64,000 bases of DNA, from the NCBI RefSeq assembly GCF_017355935.1, contig NZ_JAFIQT010000004.1:352308-416307 (forward strand), written 5' to 3'. Position numbers and translations under genes: made by a program. Each line of letters opens with the position of its first letter. Within the stretch, counting starts at the first letter, position 1. This document shows positions 1 through 8,930 of this stretch, piece by piece. The DNA comes from Telluribacter humicola. GTDB lineage: Bacteria; Bacteroidota; Bacteroidia; Cytophagales; Spirosomataceae. The notes under the pieces were generated by a model. The model worked only from the letters and a program-made list of their open reading frames with translations, was not told the origin of the DNA and did not search any database.

Positions 1-1304
1 AGTGCATTCAGAGAAACGCGTCCTGCATCCAGTCGGGTGGCAATCTGAAGGGCTCTTTCCTGGTTACTGCTTTGTACATAAGCCGCCAGGCCATAACTGG
101 AATCATTAGCTAGCTGGATGGCCTCCTCTTCGGTACGATACGTAATAACCGAGAGTACCGGCCCAAATATTTCTTCCTGCGCAATGCGCATACTGTTATT
201 CACATGTATGAATACGGTTGGCTTTACAAAGTTTCCGGCTTCCAGCCCTTCTGGTTTTTCCAGGCCGCCGATTAGGATCTCCGCTCCTTCTGCTATTCCT
301 TTCAGGATGTAGTCCTGTACGCGCTGAAATTGCTTCTGGCTCACCATAGGTCCAATGTTTGTATCTTCCTCCTGTGGATTACCTACTTTTATACCGGATT
401 CCGCTTCGATCAACAGAGGTTTGATCTCTTCAAGTTTGTGCTGCGGTACCAACAGTCGGGTAGCTGCAATACAGGCTTGACCACTGTTCATGAAAGCCCC
501 TGCGACCGAAAGCGGAATGGCTTTCGATAAGTCTGCATCGTCCAGTAGTATATTGGGTGATTTGCCACCTAATTCTAGTGTAACTCTCTTCATGGTTGCC
601 GCTCCTTCACGGATTATGGTTTTGCCGGTGACGGTGGAACCGGTGAACGAAATTTTTGCAACATCAGGATGACGTACTATTTCTGCACCCACGACATGTC
701 CCAATCCGTTTACAATATTGAATATCCCTTTAGGAAGTCCCGCTTCGTGCAGACACTCACTAATGAGCTGGGTCTGAAGGGCACTCAGTTCACTGGGTTT
801 GATCACCGCCGTACAACCGGCCGCAAGGGCAGTTGATAGTTTGCTGCAGATAAATCCATTACTGGCATTCCAGGGAGTAATGATACCTACTACACCTACT
901 GGTGTCTGCTGGACAGTAGATCGTCCCACTCGTTGTTCAAAAGCATATACCTCTAGAATATCAACATTTGTACGGATGGCATCCAGTGCATTTTGGGCGC
1001 TGGCACAGGCAAACTGAATGGGAGCGCCATATTCAAGTACCATCACATCGATCAAATCTTCTTTTCTTTTGGTAACCGCCTCCAGCATTTGTCTAAGGTA
1101 CTGTATCCGTTCATCTCTGGTGGTTCTGGAAAAGGTTGTGAATGCCGCTTTGGCCGCGGCGATGGCACGTTGGGTATCTACTTCATCCCCTAAGCTTACC
1201 TTCCCCAGCAGTTCCTGCGATACGGGACTTGTAATATCTAATGTAGCAGTACCGTGTGGGGAGACAAACTCACCGTCAATATACATGTGATTGATTATCT
1301 GCAT
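1..1304 (-). CDS. NAD(P)-dependent aldehyde dehydrogenase, C-terminus cut by window edge
   Basis: Reading the minus strand from the ATG at 1304 gives an uninterrupted frame of about 434 residues that leaves the window without a stop. It has the aldehyde dehydrogenase hallmarks in order: the GIITPWN region, the cofactor-fold FTGS motif, the active-site glutamate in LELGGKSP and the catalytic cysteine in GQAC. A full family member is about 475-500 residues, so only the last 40-60 are missing. The enzyme oxidises aldehydes to acids in the cytoplasm; the substrate cannot be told from sequence. The product begins MQIINHMYIDGEF, the usual family start. A good Bacteroidota-type promoter lies just upstream. 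No partner gene is visible, since the downstream side is outside the window. Confidence 0.93.
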   Translation of the reverse strand, partial: MQIINHMYIDGEFVSPHGTATLDITSPVSQELLGKVSLGDEVDTQRAIAAAKAAFTTFSRTTRDERIQYLRQMLEAVTKRKEDLIDVMVLEYGAPIQFACASAQNALDAIRTNVDILEVYAFEQRVGRSTVQQTPVGVVGIITPWNASNGFICSKLSTALAAGCTAVIKPSELSALQTQLISECLHEAGLPKGIFNIVNGLGHVVGAEIVRHPDVAKISFTGSTVTGKTIIREGAATMKRVTLELGGKSPNILLDDADLSKAIPLSVAGAFMNSGQACIAATRLLVPQHKLEEIKPLLIEAESGIKVGNPQEEDTNIGPMVSQKQFQRVQDYILKGIAEGAEILIGGLEKPEGLEAGNFVKPTVFIHVNNSMRIAQEEIFGPVLSVITYRTEEEAIQLANDSSYGLAAYVQSSNQERALQIATRLDAGRVSLNA

Positions 1305-1329
1305 GATTACTTTTGTTTTAGTGATAGCA

Positions 1330-1357
1330 CAAAAGTAATTCTAACCTTATGGGGCAA
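1330..1357 (-). promoter_or_regulatory. Bacteroidota-type promoter of the aldehyde dehydrogenase gene
   Basis: On the minus strand a TTG (1357-1355) is followed after 17 bases by TACTTTTG (1337-1330), matching the Bacteroidota -33/-7 consensus TTG and TAnnTTTG. It sits about 25 bases before the ATG at 1304, leaving a very short leader. Seen directly; promoter activity is inferred. Confidence 0.6.
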
Positions 1358-1515
1358 CTTTGCTGTATAGCTCAATGATTTTTGTTGAGTGGCTCATTCA
1401 GTAGGTAAGTTAGATGTAGTACTATAAATGGTACCTCAACACTATATAGTTCAGAATGAAGGGTATACCAAACGGTATGACTATCTGTAGAACCACTACT
1501 AATGTAGTACCTGGA

Positions 1516-4173
1516 CTACTTTTTGATTTTATTGATCAGATCTAGACAGTACTCCAGTTCTTTGTCCCTGTTATTGATAACGTCCTCCAGGTAGTAAGTC
1601 ATAGAGTGGTCAGGTAGTACTCCACGGCCGCCTGCTCCATCGGTCGACACGGCTAATGCATACCGTCCGAGAGGCATAGTCAGGCGGAGCTTGCTGTTGG
1701 GCAGGGTCAGCATTGACGTGGCCAGGCTACTGTTCCCATAGTAGCCTCCACCCGTCTCCTGCCCTATGAACGTGCCTCGTTTGTGAGACCGGGCTATGGC
1801 GACGAATTCAGCTGCTGAGGAGAAAGTACCTCCGTTGATGAGGAAGTATACAGTACCGCTGTACGCATTTTGCCGTGGCTGCTGAAAAGCCAGGTTGGGG
1901 TGGTGGGTGTAGCTGTACCCCTGGTCGGTTTTCTGGATGTGGGTAGGGTACTTAGGCAGTGCCTTCAGAAGGGGAACATCATCCACCGATAGCCGGTTAA
2001 GCAGGGAGCTGTCCGTGGTGGCGACTGAAATCTGGCGGTAGTACTTGAAAGGCTCTTGGGCTAAATAACTATACAGTAAGGCACCGTAGTCATCTCTGCC
2101 TCCCTGATTGTCTCTCAGGTCTATTACCAGAGAGGTAATTTGTTGCTCCCTTATTTTAAGGAATGTTTCATCCACAAAATCGGGGAAGTCCTGACTGGTG
2201 GCGAAGGAGGGAATCTTCAGGACAAGGGTTTGTAGCGAGTCGTGGAGTTGGGTGGTTGCGTGATCACTCGTGGTAGTCGTGCTGCGGTCACTTCCTGCAA
2301 GACGTATTGTACGGATCTGCTGGTCCTTATCCCTGATTTTTACTTCAAACGTATCAGCCGGTTGTATATAGCGGACAAACAGGGAGGGGAAATCGTGCTG
2401 GAGGCGAAACTGCTTGTACGTTTGGTTAAAGCCATCGGAAGGAATGGTAGCCTGAATCCGCCGGATGACCTCGGCCTGGTCATGGCCATTGATGGCGAGT
2501 ACAGTTGAACCTCTCGGAATACCTTCATAGTCCTGGCTAATCACAGTACTGTCGCCCAGGAGCCGTAGCTCCAGCGGGAAACGCTTCGTAAACTGGGCCT
2601 GGTACTCTTCGGTCGTAGTAGAGGGATGTAAGGTAGTATGCCCGCAATGGATCTGTTCGATCACTGGGCTCAGTAGCCGAAAGAACTCTGCTTCGGATGC
2701 AGTTTTAGGTAGTTTACTTAGTAACTGCTCGAAGGCCCGGTCGAGGCTGGCTTTGTCGGTGTACCAGTAGAGGCCCGGATGAATCCCCTCCAGGCTTTCC
2801 CGCAGATAATCCAGGTCGTCCGTTAGCTGGCGGGCAGTGAGGGCACGGCTCGTCAGGTACTTTTCGGCGGTTCTCTTCCTTAACTCTACTTCCCACCGCT
2901 CGTTGTTGCGCCTGATTTGGTGGGCCAGGCCAGCCAGAGCCGTGTCAGGTTTGAGGTAGTTCAGATGCTCCCAGGTAGCTACCTTATTCTCATAATTCTT
3001 TTTAATGAAGTTCTGCAGGGTAGGTAGCTTACCCACATCGGCTATATAGGTGCCAGCACTGTCATCGGGTATGTGTGTGGTGTCCAGGTGGGTAACAATG
3101 CGTTCAGAATGGAGCCGTAACTGGTCTTGACGGGCTTGTACCAGCCCCATAAAAGCCAGAGCTGCCGAGAATTCAGTGTCAATGACTACACTGCTGAGGT
3201 ACCACTTCTCACCATACTGTTTGTAGGTAGTTACCCAACGATCCTGCTGAACCGTAAGTCGCTTGGGAGCGGTACTGATCGTCATACCACCCCAGGTCTG
3301 GTGGGTTTTGAGGTGGCGTAGCCCGTTCGGGCTTACCAGGTGCTCCAGCCTGATGATCGCGTATGACCCGGCATCTATGTACAGGGTACCTTTCAGGAAA
3401 GGCTTGCGTACCTGTTTCTTCTGGTCGAAGTCAATGACAAATACCTCTTTCCCATCCAGATGGCTCATGCCCCTGAATTCGAACGTGTAGTACCGGGATA
3501 AATCGCTTCTCTTTTTTAGCTCTATGCCCAGAAAGGCTGTCGGTCCAGGTAACTCAATTCCCGAAATGGAGGTCCCGCCAAAAGTATAGAAGCCACCTCG
3601 GGACGGATTCCAGAAAGGTGCTTTCGCTCTTTTATCTTCCAGATACCAGGCATCAAGTACGGTAGTCGCTTGTGATTGAGCCGTCCCTACAGTCCGGAAA
3701 GCAACTTCCAGTAACTGAATAACACTACTATCGGCCTTTACATACTCCCGTTGGAAGCCCTCGGCCTTGTAGGGCGCAGTAGCGTAGTTATGAGCTACTC
3801 TTTCAAGGCTTGTAGCAATGACCTGCAGCGGGTCAACCGGCTTGACTACTACTTCTTTCAATTGCACCGGCTCGGGTTCAAGGGCTATAGCGAGCAGGGG
3901 TTGATCCCCTTTTATAAAATCCAGCTTTATTGACCGGTATCCTAAACACGAAAAGACTACTACCGGGGTAGGAAGGGTAGCCGGTATCCTGAATACAAAA
4001 TCGCCGGCCTGATTGGTGGTGGTACCGATACTGGTACCTAACAGTTGGATAGTTGCATAAGGAATAGCCTCTCCTGAGGCCTTATCAGTTACTTTTCCCA
4101 ATAATGAAATAGCATTTTGGGCATTGATCCAAAGGGGTACCAGTAGTAGGATAAAGTAGGGGAGTAGCTTCAT
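1516..4173 (-). CDS. S41 family peptidase with N-terminal carboxypeptidase-like regulatory domain
   Basis: An 885-residue exported protein. A signal peptide (residues 1-18, ending INAQ) is followed by a carboxypeptidase-like beta-sandwich domain (about 22-105; GKVTDKASGEAIPYATI), a middle region resembling the DUF5686-type surface proteins (about 110-400), and a C-terminal S41 tail-specific protease domain (about 450-880). The protease part has the LRDNQGG motif and the catalytic serine in TFSSAAEF (Ser785 or Ser786), followed by GQETGGG. S41 enzymes cleave proteins or peptides; this one should act in the periplasm or on the outer membrane. The combination of regulatory domain and S41 domain in one chain is less usual than either alone. 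The gene stands alone, with about 200 bases on each side. The substrate is unknown. Confidence 0.88.
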   Translation of the reverse strand: MKLLPYFILLLVPLWINAQNAISLLGKVTDKASGEAIPYATIQLLGTSIGTTTNQAGDFVFRIPATLPTPVVVFSCLGYRSIKLDFIKGDQPLLAIALEPEPVQLKEVVVKPVDPLQVIATSLERVAHNYATAPYKAEGFQREYVKADSSVIQLLEVAFRTVGTAQSQATTVLDAWYLEDKRAKAPFWNPSRGGFYTFGGTSISGIELPGPTAFLGIELKKRSDLSRYYTFEFRGMSHLDGKEVFVIDFDQKKQVRKPFLKGTLYIDAGSYAIIRLEHLVSPNGLRHLKTHQTWGGMTISTAPKRLTVQQDRWVTTYKQYGEKWYLSSVVIDTEFSAALAFMGLVQARQDQLRLHSERIVTHLDTTHIPDDSAGTYIADVGKLPTLQNFIKKNYENKVATWEHLNYLKPDTALAGLAHQIRRNNERWEVELRKRTAEKYLTSRALTARQLTDDLDYLRESLEGIHPGLYWYTDKASLDRAFEQLLSKLPKTASEAEFFRLLSPVIEQIHCGHTTLHPSTTTEEYQAQFTKRFPLELRLLGDSTVISQDYEGIPRGSTVLAINGHDQAEVIRRIQATIPSDGFNQTYKQFRLQHDFPSLFVRYIQPADTFEVKIRDKDQQIRTIRLAGSDRSTTTTSDHATTQLHDSLQTLVLKIPSFATSQDFPDFVDETFLKIREQQITSLVIDLRDNQGGRDDYGALLYSYLAQEPFKYYRQISVATTDSSLLNRLSVDDVPLLKALPKYPTHIQKTDQGYSYTHHPNLAFQQPRQNAYSGTVYFLINGGTFSSAAEFVAIARSHKRGTFIGQETGGGYYGNSSLATSMLTLPNSKLRLTMPLGRYALAVSTDGAGGRGVLPDHSMTYYLEDVINNRDKELEYCLDLINKIKK

Positions 4174-4386
4174 GGTAAGTACCCGCCTGGGTTTTGGATT
4201 TATAGAGCGGTACCCATAAAGATAGGTTCTGGAATGGAAGCGTTGTAAACCAGTATGTTAAAAAGTGTTAAAGGAAGAGATCCTTTAATCTTATGGCATT
4301 AACGTATGAGAAGAGTACCTGTTCTGACATAATGAATAGCATCAGAACAGGTAATGCAATAGCTGGCAAATGAGAAAAAATTTCGG

Positions 4387-5643
4387 TTACTCCACTACCC
4401 AGCGATTTACAGAATTGTATTTTCCTTCCAATACAATCTTATAGTAGCCCTTGGGTAACTTTGATATATCCACCTGAGCCTGTTCCTGGCTAACCGGTAC
4501 TTCGGCCAGGAGGGAATAACTATCCTTACCCCCTTCCTCAAACTGATTGGTAGTAGCTAACCATACTTTAACGGTACCTTCTTTATCAATGGCTTTCCAG
4601 GTGGTGGTTAGTTTGCCTTCCTCTTTATGTACCGCAGGATTAATAAGTGACAGCTTTCCCGTCAGAGGGATACCATCTAGTTCAAGGGCCTGATCACGGG
4701 GAATGGTGAGTCCCAGGTGCCGGACCAGGGTAGGCATGATATCCACGATGGCCGGCACAACTGCAATACCGGTGGTACCACGGAAGTACCTGTTCAATCC
4801 CAAGGCGTTGGTCGTAATCCAGGTACTGCGTTCACGGTCTGACTGGCCTCCGTGGTTTTTGCCGGTATCGGCACTACGACCGTGATCAGTGGTGATGAAT
4901 ACCTTCCAGTCCTCTCCGTATTGTTTTTGCCGTACTTGTACTGCTTCCCATATACGTCCTATCTGCTTATCCATGATCCGGATGGATTCATCAAAGCGCT
5001 CCCCATCCCCGTAGCGGTGGCCCATGTCGTCGGTATACTCCAGATACACCCACGACAGGTCAGGACTCTGCTCCCGGATGTAGCGTGCCGCTTCGGTGGC
5101 TACCTTTTCATCGATCAGATGTATATAATGAGCGTCTTTATCATGGGGGAACTGGATAGTGTCCAACTCAAAGCCATCAAAGGCGTAATCAAGGCGCAGG
5201 TTATTGGTCTGCGGCAGGCTTTCGCCTATGAGCTTGGTGCGGTTGTCAAGCCAGGTGGAGAATACGGCCGTTTTCTTCTCCGGGTACTGCTCTTCCATAA
5301 ATCGGAACAGGGTCCAGTAGTGGTAGTTGGGCTCCTTGATCCGGTTGTCCCACACGTTGTGCTTATTCACCCACGTACCCGTCAGCAGGCTATTGTAGCC
5401 CACGGCCGAGATGGTTGGGGTTTGGGAGTAGGTACCTTTACCTCCACCTACGTAAGCACGGGTATATCCGCCTACTTCAGCAATCGCATCCAGATTGGGT
5501 GTTTCTACTTTTTCAATAGCATCGGCCGATATGCCATCGACTATTATGAATAGTGCCTTTCTGGGTGAGGGTTGTGCGTAGCTTTCAGGGCTAAAGAAGA
5601 GGGTGCTGCAAACAGCCAGGATGCATGTAATCGTTTTGTACAT
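4387..5643 (-). CDS. Alkaline phosphatase family protein (type I phosphodiesterase/nucleotide pyrophosphatase)
   Basis: A 418-residue exported enzyme of the alkaline phosphatase superfamily. The frame is open to 5685, but I choose the ATG at 5643 because it opens directly on a signal peptide (MYKTITCILAVCSTLFF, cleaved near SYAQ). The metal-binding FIIVDG motif, the nucleophile region TISAVGYNSLLTG and the metal-binding TTDHGRS and KNHGG motifs are all present in the expected order. Members hydrolyse phosphodiesters or phosphomonoesters using two metal ions; the substrate here is unknown. It probably acts in the periplasm. It is transcribed divergently from the choice-of-anchor lipoprotein gene, with about 200 bases between them, so the two could share control. 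Confidence 0.9.
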   Translation of the reverse strand: MYKTITCILAVCSTLFFSPESYAQPSPRKALFIIVDGISADAIEKVETPNLDAIAEVGGYTRAYVGGGKGTYSQTPTISAVGYNSLLTGTWVNKHNVWDNRIKEPNYHYWTLFRFMEEQYPEKKTAVFSTWLDNRTKLIGESLPQTNNLRLDYAFDGFELDTIQFPHDKDAHYIHLIDEKVATEAARYIREQSPDLSWVYLEYTDDMGHRYGDGERFDESIRIMDKQIGRIWEAVQVRQKQYGEDWKVFITTDHGRSADTGKNHGGQSDRERSTWITTNALGLNRYFRGTTGIAVVPAIVDIMPTLVRHLGLTIPRDQALELDGIPLTGKLSLINPAVHKEEGKLTTTWKAIDKEGTVKVWLATTNQFEEGGKDSYSLLAEVPVSQEQAQVDISKLPKGYYKIVLEGKYNSVNRWVVE

Positions 5644-5850
5644 AAATAAAAGGTGTACTTCATTAAAGTGATGGAAAAACCGCAAATTTCTGACTCTATT
5701 TGCAAAGTAACCGTCATTTAAGATTGCCGTAATTTTATAAAATTATTAAGGATAGCCTGCTCTGTTTATATAATTGTTAAGGTTCAGCTCCCAGTTCATT
5801 ATGATTTTTTAGTATGAGTAATTTGGTTGCCTCAATTTACTCATAATCCT

Positions 5851-7353
5851 ATGATCTCACACAAGTTACTTATCAGACTGGCCTTTTTAGCGGTATTAAC
5901 AAATGGTTGTACAGACCATGCTCCGATTGATCCTGTTGTCGAAGATCCTTCTTCTTTTAGTGAAGTGGCAGCTATTGATCTGGGGGGAACTGCTTCATCC
6001 GAAATATCCGCTTATGATCCGGCTACCCGTCGTCTTTTTACGGTCAATAACGAATCAAATGCACTGGTAGAGGTACTGGACTTATCTGCTTTCCCGACCG
6101 TAACCAAACTACAACCCATTGATGTATCGGCTATGGGTGGCGTAGCCAACAGTGTCGCTGTATCGGGTGGCAAGTTAGCAATAGCGCTGGAGGCCCTCAA
6201 CAAGCAGGCCAATGGAAGTGTAATCGTTGTCAATACGGCTACCCTTACCATCATGAAACAGGTACCCGTTGGGGCGCTACCCGATATGGTTACGTTCAGC
6301 CCGGATGGGAAGTACATTGTTACTGCCGATGAAGGAGAACCCAACGCCGACTATACCGTTGATCCTAAGGGTTCCGTGTCTGTTATCAATGTAGGTGATA
6401 ACTACAGCGTCAAAACCCTTTACTTTGATGGCTTTGCCAGCTCGTACCCCCAACTGGCACAGGAAGGTTTCCGAGTATTTGGACCTAATGCCAGCTTTGC
6501 TCAGGATATAGAACCCGAGTACGTAGCCATCTCCGATGATTCTAAAAAAGCCTATGTTACTCTGCAGGAAAACAATGGTATAGCCGAAGTTGATTTGGTA
6601 AGTGGCACTATCCTGAAACTATATCCCCTCGGGTCCAAAGATATCAGCCAGGCAATGAATTCGTTCGATCCCAGTGACCGGGACAGCAAGGTTGAACACA
6701 GAACTCTACCCATCAGATCACTGTATCTGCCAGACGCTATGTCGTACTTCACAGTGGGTGGTGGGTCGTACCTGATTACAGCCAACGAGGGGGATGCCCG
6801 CGAATATGATTCTTTCGATGAGCAGGCTAGAGTGAGTTCTCTTAAGCTTGATGCGGCTGCTTTTCCTGATGCAACTACTATCAAGCTTCCTGCCAATCTG
6901 GGGCGACTACGAGTGACCAATACAATGGGTGATATTGATAAGGACGGTGATTATGATGTACTGTATGCCTTTGGTGGTCGTGGGTTTAGTATCTACAATG
7001 CTACTACCGGGCAGATGGTGTTTGAGTCGGGTAATAGCCTGGAGAAAGAGGTAATCAACGCAGGCCTTTATGACGACGATCGCTCAGACGATAAGGGCGT
7101 TGAGCCGGAGGGAGTAACGGTAGGTCTGATCAATAAAAAACCCGTTGCGTTTGTTGCGCTGGAACGCTCAGATGCCATTGCGGTATATGATTTGAGTAAT
7201 CCGGCTGCTCCCAGGTTTATGCAGATGCTCAAAACCGGTGATGCTCCGGAAGGAGTACTCTTTGTACCATCGGACAAAAGTCCTAATGGTAAAAGTATGC
7301 TGGTGACGAGCAACGAAGGGGATGGAACCGTAAAGTTCTACCAAAGTAACTAA
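5851..7353 (+). CDS. Choice-of-anchor I family lipoprotein (beta-propeller-like)
   Basis: A 500-residue protein. The open frame begins at a TTG at 5827, but the ATG at 5851 starts a clear lipoprotein signal peptide with lipobox LTNGC, so the mature protein is expected to be lipid-anchored. The body has repeated propeller-type strands and motifs such as TFSPDGKYIVTADEGEPN, YLITANEGDAREY and PEGVTV, typical of the choice-of-anchor I family (formerly called mesenchyme-specific cell surface glycoprotein-like). Such proteins are often found with phosphatases or 5'-nucleotidases, and here the divergent neighbour is a phosphatase-fold enzyme. The biochemical role is not known; the repeated acidic loops could bind calcium. 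It ends at a strong terminator. Confidence 0.88.
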   Translation: MISHKLLIRLAFLAVLTNGCTDHAPIDPVVEDPSSFSEVAAIDLGGTASSEISAYDPATRRLFTVNNESNALVEVLDLSAFPTVTKLQPIDVSAMGGVANSVAVSGGKLAIALEALNKQANGSVIVVNTATLTIMKQVPVGALPDMVTFSPDGKYIVTADEGEPNADYTVDPKGSVSVINVGDNYSVKTLYFDGFASSYPQLAQEGFRVFGPNASFAQDIEPEYVAISDDSKKAYVTLQENNGIAEVDLVSGTILKLYPLGSKDISQAMNSFDPSDRDSKVEHRTLPIRSLYLPDAMSYFTVGGGSYLITANEGDAREYDSFDEQARVSSLKLDAAAFPDATTIKLPANLGRLRVTNTMGDIDKDGDYDVLYAFGGRGFSIYNATTGQMVFESGNSLEKEVINAGLYDDDRSDDKGVEPEGVTVGLINKKPVAFVALERSDAIAVYDLSNPAAPRFMQMLKTGDAPEGVLFVPSDKSPNGKSMLVTSNEGDGTVKFYQSN

Positions 7354-7384
7354 GACTATACCTATATCTACCCTTAACTTTTGA

Positions 7385-7414
7385 AAGGGCCAGCCTGATA
7401 TCAGGCTGGCCCTT
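7385..7414. terminator. Perfect palindromic terminator between convergent genes
   Basis: A 30-base perfect inverted repeat, with arms of the type AAGGGCCAGCCTGA, follows the lipoprotein stop by 31 bases and is followed by CTTT. It could serve the plus-strand gene and, more weakly, the minus-strand gene from the other side. The rest of 7415-7703 is AT-rich and I see no gene in it. Confidence 0.8.
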
Positions 7415-7703
7415 CTTTATGCAAATATTGTATTTATTTGATTTGTCAACAGGAGCAAAAATTTGTACTAATATGATAAAGCCTTTACAGAGTTGGTATA
7501 AACAAAAACAACCTACAGATAATTATCCATAGGCTGTCCGACATATATCCACACCATTTAATTTGCTGTAAAGCTAAAATTGTATCCCATACAAAACAAT
7601 ACTCCAATGGTAATTTTTTACGAATTTTATATTATTCTAAATAATACTTAAAAAGGATTAAAAAGTAACCGGATGTATAACGTATATACAATACCGATTC
7701 AGG

Positions 7704-8774
7704 TTAATTTTTAGCCCTTTCGTACTGTACGGGCCACTTCACATCTACTCCCTGTTCACGGGCGGCATGCAATGGGAAATAGGGATCTCTCAAAAACTCC
7801 CTGGCCAGGAATACCATATCGGCTTTACCACTAGCTATAATCTCATCCGCCTGATCTGTTTGGGTAATCATACCAACAGCGGCCGTTCTGATGTCCGCCT
7901 TTTTTTTAATCTGTTCCGCAAAAGGTAGCTGGTAGTTAGGCCCAACTGGAATCCGTACCTGAGCGACATTTCCTCCCGAAGAGCAATCGACCAGATCTAC
8001 ACCATAAAGCTTCAGTTCTTTGGCCAGGGCAACCGACTCTTCGATCGTCCAGCCGCCATCTGTCCAGTCAGAGGCCGAAATGCGAATAAAAAGGGGTAGT
8101 TCCTCGGGCCACACCTTTCGGATATCTTCGGCTACTTCTTTAACCAGGCGAATACGGTTTTCAAAACTTCCTCCGTACTGGTCGTTGCGCTGGTTGCTGA
8201 GAGGAGACAAAAACTCGTGCAGCAGGTAGCCATGAGCGGCGTGAATCTCCACTACTTTAAAGCCCGCCTGCAGGGCACGTACGGCCGCATCCTGAAAATC
8301 TTGTTTTACTTTAAGGATACCGGCTTCATCCAGAGCGAGGGGAGATGGGGTAGATCCAGAGAAAGAGAGCTCACTGGGGCCCAAGGTCTGCCAGGCTTCG
8401 GGATGTTCGGGTGAAAGAGCCTGTCCCCCTTCCCAGGGGCGCTGGTGACTGGCCTTACGCCCCGCGTGTGCCAACTGTATACCCGCCACAGATCCCTGCT
8501 CATGAATAAATGTGGTGATTCTTTTCAGGAACTCAATATGTTCATCTTTCCAGATGCCCAAATCGCCGGGAGTAATCCTACCTTCGGGACTTACGGCGGT
8601 AGCCTCGGTTAGTACCAGGCCGGCACCTCCCACAGCACGACTACCCAGGTGTACCAGATGCCAGTCACTGGCGAAGCCGTCTTTGCTGCTGTACATACAC
8701 ATGGGCGAAACACCTATTCGGTTTCTAAACTCAATGCTTCTGATTTTTAAAGGAGAAAATAAAGTATCTGACAT
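7704..8774 (-). CDS. Old yellow enzyme, YqjM/NamA-type NADPH:flavin oxidoreductase
   Basis: A 356-residue FMN-dependent TIM-barrel oxidoreductase. It carries the marks of the YqjM (NamA) branch: Cys26 in SPMCMYSS, which tunes the flavin in YqjM; the substrate-binding pair His178/His181 in HAAHGYLLHEF; and the SNQRNDQYGGS motif. The family reduces activated C=C bonds of enones, nitro compounds and similar electrophiles using NADPH, in the cytoplasm. Length and start agree with the family. It is followed by a radical SAM gene on the same strand upstream, but a strong hairpin lies between them, so they are probably separate units. The physiological substrate is unknown; xenobiotic or oxidative stress defence is the usual suggestion. 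Confidence 0.93.
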   Translation of the reverse strand: MSDTLFSPLKIRSIEFRNRIGVSPMCMYSSKDGFASDWHLVHLGSRAVGGAGLVLTEATAVSPEGRITPGDLGIWKDEHIEFLKRITTFIHEQGSVAGIQLAHAGRKASHQRPWEGGQALSPEHPEAWQTLGPSELSFSGSTPSPLALDEAGILKVKQDFQDAAVRALQAGFKVVEIHAAHGYLLHEFLSPLSNQRNDQYGGSFENRIRLVKEVAEDIRKVWPEELPLFIRISASDWTDGGWTIEESVALAKELKLYGVDLVDCSSGGNVAQVRIPVGPNYQLPFAEQIKKKADIRTAAVGMITQTDQADEIIASGKADMVFLAREFLRDPYFPLHAAREQGVDVKWPVQYERAKN

Positions 8775-8868
8775 TGTTAATCTATTTCAATCATTGGTGA
8801 ATGTTCTTTAACTGATTAGAAAAGCTTGTTCTCTGTTTATTTGTTCCTTTTATGTCAGGTTATATAAC

Positions 8869-8904
8869 AGCCGGCCCCTCACTATTTATAGTGAGGGGCC
8901 GGCT
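8869..8904 (-). terminator. 17-bp perfect hairpin after the SPL-like gene
   Basis: Two 17-base arms (AGCCGGCCCCTCACTAT and its complement) surround a two-base centre. It starts 27 bases past the stop of the radical SAM gene at 8931. No long T-run follows, so termination is likely but not certain. Confidence 0.65.
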
Positions 8905-8930
8905 AAATATCTTATATCCGCTTATCCAGA

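Noticed and set aside
118..1290. Six plus-strand frames in the first 1.3 kb.
   Set aside because: They are antisense to the aldehyde dehydrogenase, whose catalytic motifs are on the minus strand.
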